64,000 nucleotides of DNA from a virus, in the IMG/VR virus record IMGVR_UViG_3300045971_000438, positions 92,134-156,133 of that record; one strand, written 5' to 3'. Below the pieces are notes generated by a model. That model had not been told where the DNA came from. It did not search any database and saw only the letters and a program-made list of their open reading frames with translations. Below are positions 8,530 through 16,200 of the stretch, piece after piece. The translations under genes and the position numbers were made by a program. The first letter of the stretch is position 1, and every line of letters starts with the position of its first letter.

Positions 8530-9219
8530 ATGTCTTTGGATTCTTTTCTTAATGCTTTAGTCACTACAGCTATTCAAACATTACAGGTATCTGATGCAAC
8601 TCTTGGAAATGATTTTGCAGATGATGATCCTATAGTTAGAGTAATGGCTAAAGCCGCTTATTCTCAAATTTGTAGTTTTTGTAACAGATATTTTGAAAAG
8701 GCTGAATTTAATGAAGAGTATCACAGTGTTTTTGATAAAATAAATCTACGCCACTCACCTGTAGAAACAGTTTCTGGACTATGGATACGTGGCGTACCTT
8801 TAATATTAGATGTAGATTATTCTGTTGCTGGAAATAGAATAACTTTATTAAAGGCTTATGATTATATGGAATATCCTTTATGGGATATGGAATATTTTCC
8901 ATATTATTATACAGAAAGAATGAGAGAACATTCTGTTTTTACTAATGTTTGTTTGACTAGAGATAAAGATGTAGTAGTTAAATATACAGGTGGCTATCCG
9001 TATGCAGATAGCAATAACGATTTATTTACTGGTCTGCTTTTGCAGACTATGACTTTATATAATAGACGTTCTACATTAGGAATGTCTTCTATATCAGGTA
9101 CTGTGGGTCATACAGGCCCAGCTACGGTGGCAGGTGCCTCTGATATGGGTGATTTGTTAGAAGTCGTAAAAGGAATTATGATTGCGTTTATAAATTTTAG
9201 GGATGTGGATTATGTCTAG
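8530..9219 (+). CDS. Head-tail connector (adaptor) protein, putative
   Basis: Residues 30-130 follow the layout of phage adaptor proteins such as HK97 gp6: an N-terminal helical bundle, then RHSPVETVSGLWIRGVPLI and a short repeat of strands around VDYSVAGNRITLL. Such proteins form a ring under the portal. The C-terminal 60 residues are Gly/Ser-rich and then helical. The gene begins immediately after the upstream stop, and its last eight bases overlap the next start, consistent with coupled translation in a connector cluster. Confidence 0.7.
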   Translation: MSLDSFLNALVTTAIQTLQVSDATLGNDFADDDPIVRVMAKAAYSQICSFCNRYFEKAEFNEEYHSVFDKINLRHSPVETVSGLWIRGVPLILDVDYSVAGNRITLLKAYDYMEYPLWDMEYFPYYYTERMREHSVFTNVCLTRDKDVVVKYTGGYPYADSNNDLFTGLLLQTMTLYNRRSTLGMSSISGTVGHTGPATVAGASDMGDLLEVVKGIMIAFINFRDVDYV

Positions 9220-9865
9220 TGGGATTCCTACTGTTTTACTTGATTTTGTAAAAGATCTAAATACAAACACTAGGAAGAAACAGACTACTTTAGTTGCTGT
9301 TAAATCTTTACAATTTCTTAACGAGCAATTAGATAATTTAAAAACAAATCCTGGAGCTTATGGATTATCAAGTGCAAGGGCTAATGCTTTAGAAAGGAAT
9401 TTAATTCGTAGTAGAGCAGCAATAAATGTAAATAGGGATTCTATTAATATAAAGTTGAAATTAAAAGATTCTGCTGAAAGTGATCCATCTAGTGTATCAG
9501 AATGGGCTGCTATGATTAATAGAGGGCACACTGTTAAAGGTATGAGATCTATATTACCTACAGAAAGAAAAATGTTGGCCGTTCCTTTTACCATAGGAGG
9601 TGATGAAATTGTTTCATTTGCTAGAGGATCAAGAGATCCACATATTGTAGGTAAGTTTGTAAGCCAACATGTAGAAAAAAGCTCTTCAGGTAAACCTATG
9701 TTGTATTACTTACCTAGAGGAGACCATTTGGTTATGATGGGTAAAATTATGGGAGGCAAATGGGAAGGAATTGCCACACTATTTCAGTCAATACCCATAA
9801 AACAAGCTCCATGGGCAGATGAAATTTTATATAACGTTGCTAAAGCTCTGGGTGCAAAAGTTTAA
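9212..9865 (+). CDS. Neck / minor head-tail joining protein, putative
   Basis: I place the start at ATG 9212, giving the N-terminus MSSGIPTVLLDF and an eight-base overlap with the upstream gene; an ATG nine bases earlier is in frame but less likely. The N-terminal half is a basic helical segment. The C-terminal half has mixed strands (SEWAAMINRGHTV, then YLPRGDHLVMMG). In this gene order the protein between adaptor and tail terminator is usually a neck or HK97 gp10-like protein, so the call rests mainly on synteny. It ends in a TAATG overlap with the next gene. Confidence 0.55.
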   Translation: MSSGIPTVLLDFVKDLNTNTRKKQTTLVAVKSLQFLNEQLDNLKTNPGAYGLSSARANALERNLIRSRAAINVNRDSINIKLKLKDSAESDPSSVSEWAAMINRGHTVKGMRSILPTERKMLAVPFTIGGDEIVSFARGSRDPHIVGKFVSQHVEKSSSGKPMLYYLPRGDHLVMMGKIMGGKWEGIATLFQSIPIKQAPWADEILYNVAKALGAKV

Positions 9866-10329
9866 TGTCCAGAAGAGAAGAAGTTATCGCAGAACTTCGT
9901 AGAAGACTACTTGTCAAATTACCTTCAGCAATTATAATTGAAGGAACGGGTGGTATTTGGGGTGCATGGGATAAGAAAATACCTTGTATTCATTTATTTG
10001 AATTACCTAGTAAAAGAATTCTTACTAAGCCGGGTATTTATACAGTAGAGTTACCAGTTCAAATTGAATATGTGGTTAGACTGGGTAGACAGGATGGTTG
10101 TAATACTGAAGGTAGAGCTAGATTGTTATGCCTTCAACAGGCACTTGAACTGGATGAGAGATTTACCAAAGATAGAAACCTTAGAACACAAAGCATTGAT
10201 TTAGTTATTAGTTATTTCTGTGGATCTGATGAAATAACGTCACCTTTACCTAATATATTAGATGCGGCTGTTTTGTATGTTTTTAAGTATGTTGACACTT
10301 TCTATGGTTATGAAAAATCTAGACATTAA
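9865..10329 (+). CDS. Tail terminator / tail completion protein, putative
   Basis: A 154-residue protein directly ahead of the tail tube gene, the position of tail terminators (lambda gpU-like), which cap the tube and join it to the head. The pattern is helix, strand, helix: REEVIAELRRRLLVKLP, then TVELPVQIEYVVRLG, then a helix around ARLLCLQQALELDERF. This fits the small alpha/beta fold of that family. There is no diagnostic motif, so the assignment is by size, order and predicted topology. Start overlaps the previous stop. Confidence 0.55.
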   Translation: MSRREEVIAELRRRLLVKLPSAIIIEGTGGIWGAWDKKIPCIHLFELPSKRILTKPGIYTVELPVQIEYVVRLGRQDGCNTEGRARLLCLQQALELDERFTKDRNLRTQSIDLVISYFCGSDEITSPLPNILDAAVLYVFKYVDTFYGYEKSRH

Positions 10330-10368
10330 GAATTTTTATTTTTACTTTTACTTTTATGAGGTTTCAAA

Positions 10369-11367
10369 ATGAATTATCCGTCTCCAAATCCAGCCAACTA
10401 CACTTTAGGAAAAGGTATTTTATACTTTGACCAATTTGATAGTTCTGGACAATTAACAGGTGAGGTAGATCTAGGTAATGCTCCAGAACTATCTTTCAAT
10501 ATGTCCGTGGACATGTTAGACCATTTTAGTAGCAGAGCTGGTATATCTTCTAAAGATGCCCAGGTTACTAAACTGATTGTGCCCACATTCACTTTCACTT
10601 TGGATGAGTTTTCTGATGAAACTTTATCCATGTTATTTTATGGTCAAAGCACTAATGTTATAAATCAGGCTGCTGTTCCTTATAAAACTGAAGCGTTGCC
10701 TGCCACAGTTAATAAAAAATCTTATTACTCGCTTGCTAATCGTAATATTGGTGCTTGGGCTGTTAATGTAGTTTATGAAACAGGTAAAACGGCTGCTGAT
10801 ATTCCCGATGATGCTGTATTGACCAATACTTCAGGTGGTGCTACTAATACTTATAGTGCTCTTACGGCTGTAGGTACTCGGATCTTTTTGAAAACACCTG
10901 CAGGTACAGGTTTAGCTGCATCAGGCGACATTTATATTGCTACTGTTAAGATTGCCACATACACAATTGCTCCACATTTTGATACTACTAGAGTTTTGAT
11001 AAAGAAAGGTTCTGCTTGGTTGTTGCCCGGTGTTGATTTTACTCTTGATTCTGATTTAGGCCGTATTTTGATTGGAACTGATTCTACTTTAACAGGTAGT
11101 GAAGTGGTGAGTTTTGGTGTTGCCGCATCTAGTGTTAGAAAAATCAGTGCGGTGTCATCGAATACCTTAAAAGGCAAAATCAGATTTGTCAGTAACAATC
11201 CTGAAGGTGCTCAGTATCAGATGGAAGCGTGGAAGTGTTCCCTGAAACCATCTGGTGACACGGCCTTTATCAGCGATAATTGGGCAACCGTGAAATTTAC
11301 AGCTGAAGTGTTACTTGACCGTGAGAATCATCCCTCAAGTCCATATTTGGACGTAACTATATACTAA
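10369..11367 (+). CDS. Major tail tube protein
   Basis: It polymerises around the tape measure to form the tail tube. The N-terminal block YTLGKGILYFDQFDSSGQL with VDLGNAPELSFN and MLDHFSSRAG is characteristic of a siphovirus tail tube family. The middle (about residues 110-250) holds repeated Ala/Gly/Thr-rich strands that may be an added Ig-like domain facing outward. A GAGG Shine-Dalgarno precedes the start, as expected for an abundant protein, and a strong hairpin follows the stop. It lies between tail terminator and tail chaperones, the standard place. Confidence 0.85.
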   Translation: MNYPSPNPANYTLGKGILYFDQFDSSGQLTGEVDLGNAPELSFNMSVDMLDHFSSRAGISSKDAQVTKLIVPTFTFTLDEFSDETLSMLFYGQSTNVINQAAVPYKTEALPATVNKKSYYSLANRNIGAWAVNVVYETGKTAADIPDDAVLTNTSGGATNTYSALTAVGTRIFLKTPAGTGLAASGDIYIATVKIATYTIAPHFDTTRVLIKKGSAWLLPGVDFTLDSDLGRILIGTDSTLTGSEVVSFGVAASSVRKISAVSSNTLKGKIRFVSNNPEGAQYQMEAWKCSLKPSGDTAFISDNWATVKFTAEVLLDRENHPSSPYLDVTIY

Positions 11368-11394
11368 GTAAATCAATGACTTAGGTGTTTTAAC

Positions 11395-11426
11395 TAGGCC
11401 ACTGAAGTTTCTATTCCAGTGGCCTA
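11395..11426 (+). terminator. Strong hairpin after the tail tube gene
   Basis: TAGGCCACTG (11395-11404) and CAGTGGCCTA (11417-11426) form a perfect 10-bp stem with a 12-base loop, 27 bases after the tail tube stop. No clear run of T follows, so it may act as an attenuator or mRNA-stabilising end rather than a strict intrinsic terminator. Confidence 0.65.
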
Positions 11427-11516
11427 TTAATCTAAAATAATAATCAAATATAATCTTTATTTAATATTTTTACTGACTTATACTAATGTTTTGCATTTTA
11501 TATATCAGGCACAAAT

Positions 11517-12251
11517 ATGATTAAAGTTGGAGATAGATTTGAAACGAGGAATTATGGATTTTGCACTGTTATAGAGTATATAGATTCTTATAATGTAAGA
11601 ATTAGATTTGAAGATGGAATTGAAATAACTTGTACAGCAGGTGCCTTAAGAACTGGTCAAGTTAAAAATCCAAATCATCCTAGTATTTGTGGTATTGGTT
11701 TTATTGGAATTGGAATTTATTCTCGTAAAACACATTTAAGAATTTATGATATTTGGAAATGTATGCTTGGAAGATGTTATGACGAAGGTTATAAAAATTT
11801 ACATCCTACTTATAAAAGTTGTACAGTCTGTGAAAGATGGTTAAATTTTCAAAACTTTGCTCATGATTACTTACAAATGGTGGGTTCAGATTTAAACTGG
11901 CAATTAGATAAAGATATTTTATTTAAAAGAAATAAGATATATTCACCAGAAACATGTTGTTTAGTTCCACCACAAATAAATACACTTTTAATAAAACATG
12001 TTGCTAGAAGAGGAGAATTTCGTATTGGAGTTTCCTATGATGAACATTATATAAATCCATATATAGCTAAATGTCATATTAAAGGAAAAATTAAATATCT
12101 TGGTAGTTACAAAACAGAACAAGAAGCACATTTACGCTATAAAGCCGCGAAAGAACAAGAAATAAGAAGATTAGCTAATTTATTTAAAGACCAACTTGAT
12201 CCAAGAGTGTATATTGCCTTAATGAATTATGAAGTTGAGATGGACGATTAA
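11517..12251 (+). CDS. Free-standing HNH-like homing endonuclease with AP2 domain (copy 1)
   Basis: A selfish DNA endonuclease gene, not a virion component. The N-terminal 55 residues form a small barrel-like module. The middle has CTVCERWLNFQNFAHDY and LDKDILFKRNKIYSPETCC, a block typical of phage HNH-family endonucleases. The C-terminal part (about 165-215, around GVSYDEHYINPYIAKCHIKG and YLGSYKTEQEAHLRY) is an AP2 DNA-binding domain. A paralogue lies at 23385-24113, and a fragment of the same 3' end at 13191-13221. The gene is wedged between tail tube and tail chaperones. A perfect TATAAT at 11449-11454 may be part of its own promoter. Confidence 0.85.
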   Translation: MIKVGDRFETRNYGFCTVIEYIDSYNVRIRFEDGIEITCTAGALRTGQVKNPNHPSICGIGFIGIGIYSRKTHLRIYDIWKCMLGRCYDEGYKNLHPTYKSCTVCERWLNFQNFAHDYLQMVGSDLNWQLDKDILFKRNKIYSPETCCLVPPQINTLLIKHVARRGEFRIGVSYDEHYINPYIAKCHIKGKIKYLGSYKTEQEAHLRYKAAKEQEIRRLANLFKDQLDPRVYIALMNYEVEMDD

Positions 12252-12278
12252 AAAATCGTTGCTGGTGCTACAGTTTTA

Positions 12279-12356
12279 AAAAGCTTCACACTGATAATGC
12301 TAATTCGTTAAAGTGGCTTAAACAGCAGTTTTAATGGCTTAAAATGCCACTTTCTC
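12279..12356. repeat. Intergenic element A (inverted homologue of 48884-48961)
   Basis: The 25 bases at 12281-12305 (AAGCTTCACACTGATAATGC plus TAATT) match the reverse complement of 48935-48959 exactly. Homology continues through GGCTTAAACAGC to CCACTTTCTC with small gaps. Within it, AAAGTGGC (12310-12317) and GCCACTTT (12346-12353) form an 8-bp hairpin that could end the endonuclease transcript. Confidence 0.85.
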
Positions 12357-12425
12357 AACACTTGTTGAGTAGTTATGAAAAACAAAAAGTATAAATTCAC
12401 CTACACTAAGAAGAGGAAAAAAGTT

Positions 12426-12884
12426 ATGAAACCAGCAAGACAAAGAACGAAGTTGGGTGATTCAGATTGGACATCTTTATTTCCAGTTAAGCAGTATACA
12501 ATAGGTACAACTTCTTTAGACATTTCACCTTTATCTATCCAGGAACTTTCGGGTGTTCTAGATAAATTGTCTAATATCTCAAATAAAATCCAAAGTGATT
12601 TAATAAATAATGAATTAGATGAAGGTGTAGCTAAGTCTTCGGTAACTGTTATCAACCTTGTAAAAATAATTATGTCTGAAAGTCCTGATATTCTTTCAGA
12701 TATCTCAGGTTTGGATGTTGAAGATGTCCAATCGTTGCCATTGGATAAAGCTTTAGAATTGTTTAATTTTTGTTTGGATGTAAACATAGAAAGCCAAGAA
12801 GGCTTGTTAAAAAACTTCGACGGCCTGACCAGCCGGATATCCAAGTTTACGAGTCCCAAGACGATGACTCCAGCGACTCCATAG
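12426..12884 (+). CDS. Tail assembly chaperone, short form (gpG-like)
   Basis: Tail chaperones coat the tape measure during tail assembly and are not in the virion. I prefer ATG 12426, which has an AGAGGA Shine-Dalgarno at 12412-12417; an in-frame ATG at 12375 has none and would add a very basic 17-residue leader. The product (152 aa) is mostly helical. It contains an in-frame A AAA AAC slippery heptamer at 12809-12815, where part of the ribosomes shift to -1 and make the longer GT product. Location between tail tube and tape measure, plus the shift site, is diagnostic of the lambda G/GT arrangement. Confidence 0.88.
   Translation: MKPARQRTKLGDSDWTSLFPVKQYTIGTTSLDISPLSIQELSGVLDKLSNISNKIQSDLINNELDEGVAKSSVTVINLVKIIMSESPDILSDISGLDVEDVQSLPLDKALELFNFCLDVNIESQEGLLKNFDGLTSRISKFTSPKTMTPATP
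12809..12835 (+). promoter_or_regulatory. Programmed -1 ribosomal frameshift site
   Basis: The heptamer AAAAAAC (12809-12815) is read in frame as TTA AAA AAC. Five bases later CGGC (12821-12824) and GCCG (12832-12835) form a GC hairpin of the type that stimulates shifting. A -1 shift continues directly into the open frame ending at 13171. Confidence 0.85.
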
Positions 12885-13171
12885 GCAAGTTAGTTCAATA
12901 TTTAGTAGAACATGGACATTCTTGGAATGATATAAAAACCTATACTCTTTGTGAAATTGGTGTTTTTGTCCGAGAATGTAGACTAGGTGATGTATTAAAA
13001 TATGAACAAGACATCCTTATAGCTTGGTTGGGTACAAATGCGACTGGAGATTATATAAAAGATTTAGTAAAAAAACAGGATAAAAGATTAAAGAAGAATA
13101 AAAAAATAGAAGAAGATCCAGAAGCTAAAAAGAAAGAGTGGTTAAATTTCGCAAGAGCATTTGGAAAATAA
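12815..13171 (+). CDS. Tail assembly chaperone, T extension of the GT fusion
   Basis: It is translated by -1 frameshifting from the upstream chaperone frame; the first shifted codon begins at 12815. The 118 added residues start LRRPDQPDIQVY and end in a very basic tail (RLKKNKKIEEDPEAKKKEW). The full GT protein (12426-12815 joined to 12815-13171) is about 248 residues. In lambda the T domain binds the tail tube protein while G binds the tape measure. An internal ATG at 12770 is in this frame but lies upstream of the slippery site and lacks a convincing ribosome-binding site, so I do not treat this as an independent gene. Confidence 0.85.
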   Translation, partial: LRRPDQPDIQVYESQDDDSSDSIGKLVQYLVEHGHSWNDIKTYTLCEIGVFVRECRLGDVLKYEQDILIAWLGTNATGDYIKDLVKKQDKRLKKNKKIEEDPEAKKKEWLNFARAFGK

Positions 13172-13190
13172 AGTTTAGTTACAATCTTTA

Positions 13191-13221
13191 AATGAAGTAT
13201 GAAGTTGAGATAGACGATTAA
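13191..13221 (+). pseudogene. 3' remnant of an AP2-type homing endonuclease gene
   Basis: These 31 bases match the last 31 bases of the endonuclease gene at 11517-12251 in 29 positions, including the stop codon, and encode MKYEVEIDD (compare MNYEVEMDD). No other part of the gene is present. It marks a lost or failed endonuclease insertion between the chaperones and the tape measure. Confidence 0.7.
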
Positions 13222-13232
13222 GAAAATGTTGT

Positions 13233-13261
13233 TTGTCGCTTTATTAAATCTACGTTATACT
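13233..13261 (+). promoter_or_regulatory. Sigma70-like promoter ahead of the tape measure gene
   Basis: TTGTCG (13233-13238) and TATACT (13256-13261) are spaced by 17 bases in the gap before the tape measure gene. The -35 box is imperfect (4 of 6) and the -10 box good (5 of 6). Confidence 0.5.
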
Positions 13262-13262
13262 A

Positions 13263-13283
13263 CAGTTTATAATCTATAAACTG
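13263..13283. promoter_or_regulatory. Perfect palindrome at the start of the tape measure leader
   Basis: CAGTTTATA and TATAAACTG are perfect 9-bp arms around ATC, directly downstream of the -10 box and 12 bases ahead of the tape measure ATG. It could be an operator over the transcription start or an RNA hairpin controlling initiation. Confidence 0.6.
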
Positions 13284-13295
13284 GGTATAATCAAA

Positions 13296-16200
13296 ATGTC
13301 AGATACCTTAAATTCTTCTATTAATATACAGGTAACGGCTGATACTACAAAAGCTACTGAGTCTTTAACAGCGTTACTTTCCTCGTTACAAAAATCATTA
13401 GATGCATTTAATAAATTTCCTGGACAGGCAGAAATAGCTGTCAATACCATATCTGCCAGTTTTGGTAAAGTTAAGACATCTGTTGAGTCAGCTCTAGAAC
13501 CTCTTAAAAAATTAGAAGGAATGTTTAAAAGCGTATCTGAAAATTCAGGTATAAAAACTTCTTCTGTCAAAATTGTTGATGACGCTCAAGTAACAAAAGA
13601 GATAGGTAGTATTAGATCTTTAGTGGGCACTATTGATTCTGCTAAAGAAAAAATAGCAACTCTTGGAAGCGGTGATTCTTTATCGGCTTTTAATACAAAA
13701 TTAGATTTATCAGCTACAAAAGCAACTACATTAGGCAATTATCTCAAGAATGCAGTTACGCAAGGTTCTGAATTAAGAACTATCATATCTGCTGAAGTAG
13801 GTTTAGGAGTTAAACCTAATACTATGTCTGCTTGGGCTACTCTTAATCAAAACGTAAGGGATTACATTAGTAATATTATTAGAGCTAATTCTACTACTAA
13901 TGAAGGGGCTAACGCATTAGTTAATCAACAAAAACTCTTAAATATTAATAAAGGAATTATTGATAGTAACATTTCTTCTTTGTCAAAAACAGATGCTACA
14001 TATAGTCAAATATCTACTACAGTTTCAGGATTATTATCTTTACATTTTAAACTCCTAGAAACTGAGACTAAGCAATTTAATAATGAAGCTGAAATATCTA
14101 CAGCTTTAGCAGCTAGAGCTGGAATTATTAAAACATTAGGGCAACTTCAGTCTGAATTAGCTATAAAACAGAATAGTTCTTTTGTAAATCCAGGTGATGC
14201 TGCTAAGGTTAATGAATTAGTAGCACAAGTAAATCAATTAGGTTTAGCTATAAGAGCTCCAATTTCAGCATTAAAATCATTTTCAGATGATATTAAAAAT
14301 ACTGCCTCTGCCGCTTCGGATACCAGTTTAAATATTAAGAGTTTATCTTTATCATTACAGAATTATGCCAATTTAAAAGTACCTGAGGATTCTCTTGGCT
14401 TTAAACAACTGATGTCTAGATTAACTGCTCTAAGAAATGAGATAAATAAAACATCAATAAGTTTGGATGATCTTGCTAAAAATCCTGTTCTGTCTAAGGA
14501 ACTAAAATTAGAAGTAGGCATACAACAGGCAGGTATAGGTATTTTATTAGAGCAATTGAATACTATAGAGCAAGGTTTTATAAAAGATGCTGACGCGGCT
14601 AAATTAGATGTTGCCGCTAAAGCCAAACTTGATGTTGCTAATAGAACTGTTGTTGAATCGGGAACAAAATTAATAGATGTTTTAACAAAACAAAAAGAAG
14701 CATTGGTTAAGGTATCAGAAGGAATTATAAAAACGGATTCAGGTACATTTATTTCTTCAAATTTAGCTGTTTCAAGAGATGCTGTAATTAAATCTATGGC
14801 AGATATTGAAGCAACAGCTCTTAAATCATCAGAACAAATAAATTTAATATTAAAGAGTATAGGAGCAAATGTTTCGTTTGAGAATCTTGCTCAATTAAAA
14901 TCTGTTTTAGGTAATTTGAAAATTGATTCTTCTGCATCAGAAGGATTAAAGGTTTTAATTCAATTAACAGAACAATATTCTTCTATTCAAAAAGAATTAG
15001 CTCTTCAAAGTAAAGCGAGTGTCTTTACAATACCAGTAGGTTCAGTTCAACAATTTAGTCAATTTACAAGACAAATACGAGATTTGGATAGTCAGTTTAG
15101 TCAACTTGGAGTGAATATCAATCATGTTATGAGTGGTGATGTTCCTGTAGAGTTGTTTAATAAGATGAGTAATGCTGCTAAGAATAGTTCTATGTCAATT
15201 AGAGCATCTATGGTTAATGTAGAGACAATTCTTAAACAAGTAAAAGATAGTTTTGGTCAGTCTTTAGCAGGTGGAATTGGAATGACTGCTACCTTTGACA
15301 CTTCTCAAGCTACTTCTGCTTTAAAATCTTTATTAACAACTTTAACTACTGTTAAAGAACAAATTGATAAATTGGGTCAAAATTCAACAATGTTGGATCC
15401 TCTTATTGATAAATTAACTACTTTTACTAGTGAGTTATCTTTACCTATTGAAAGAATAAAAGCTTTAGAAGAAATACAGAATTTGTTAAAAACAAGTTCT
15501 TTAGGTGTAACGCAAGTTCTTGTAAGTTTTAAGGAACAATTATCTACTATATTTATATCTAATTCTTTAAAAGAATTGCCTAAGCAGTTTGAAGATATAT
15601 CTCTTCAGATTAAAGGATTAATACAAGAAACAGAACTTCTTAATCAAATATCTTCTAAATCAAATAAAAAAGGTTCTTATGTTGATTATCAAATGGAATT
15701 GCTTCAGTTAAAAGAATTAAATAAAGATTCTTTAGAAGCTTCAAAATCTGTAGATATTCTTATTAAAAATCTAATGTCTATAGGAAAAACTCCTGCTGGA
15801 AAACAACAAATATTTACTGAATTACAAAACCAAGTTAATGGATTAAAAGTTGCTTTTGAACAGAAATTTGATGTAAAAATAGATATGACTAATGCAGAAT
15901 CTGCATTTAAAACTATTATAGAGCAGTATATTCTTTTAAAAGATAAGATCCAAAGTAATACTGTAAAAATAAAAATGGATACTGCTCAAGTAACTGAGGC
16001 AGCAAAATCTACATCAATATCTGGAGATGCAATATTTCAAGCTACAGGGTTGCATAATACCATGCGAGCTTTAACGGAGGAAGGATCTTTATTATCAAAA
16101 GGAATAAGAAATTATTTTACATCAATTGCTGATGGATTAAAAATTGGTAAAGCATCTGTTATGGATTTTGAAAAAGGTTTGGTTTCATTAGAAGATGAGT

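Noticed and set aside
12770-13171. Independent gene starting at ATG 12770
   Set aside because: The -1 slippery heptamer and hairpin at 12809-12835 explain this frame better as the T part of a GT fusion; the ATG lies upstream of the shift point without a convincing Shine-Dalgarno.
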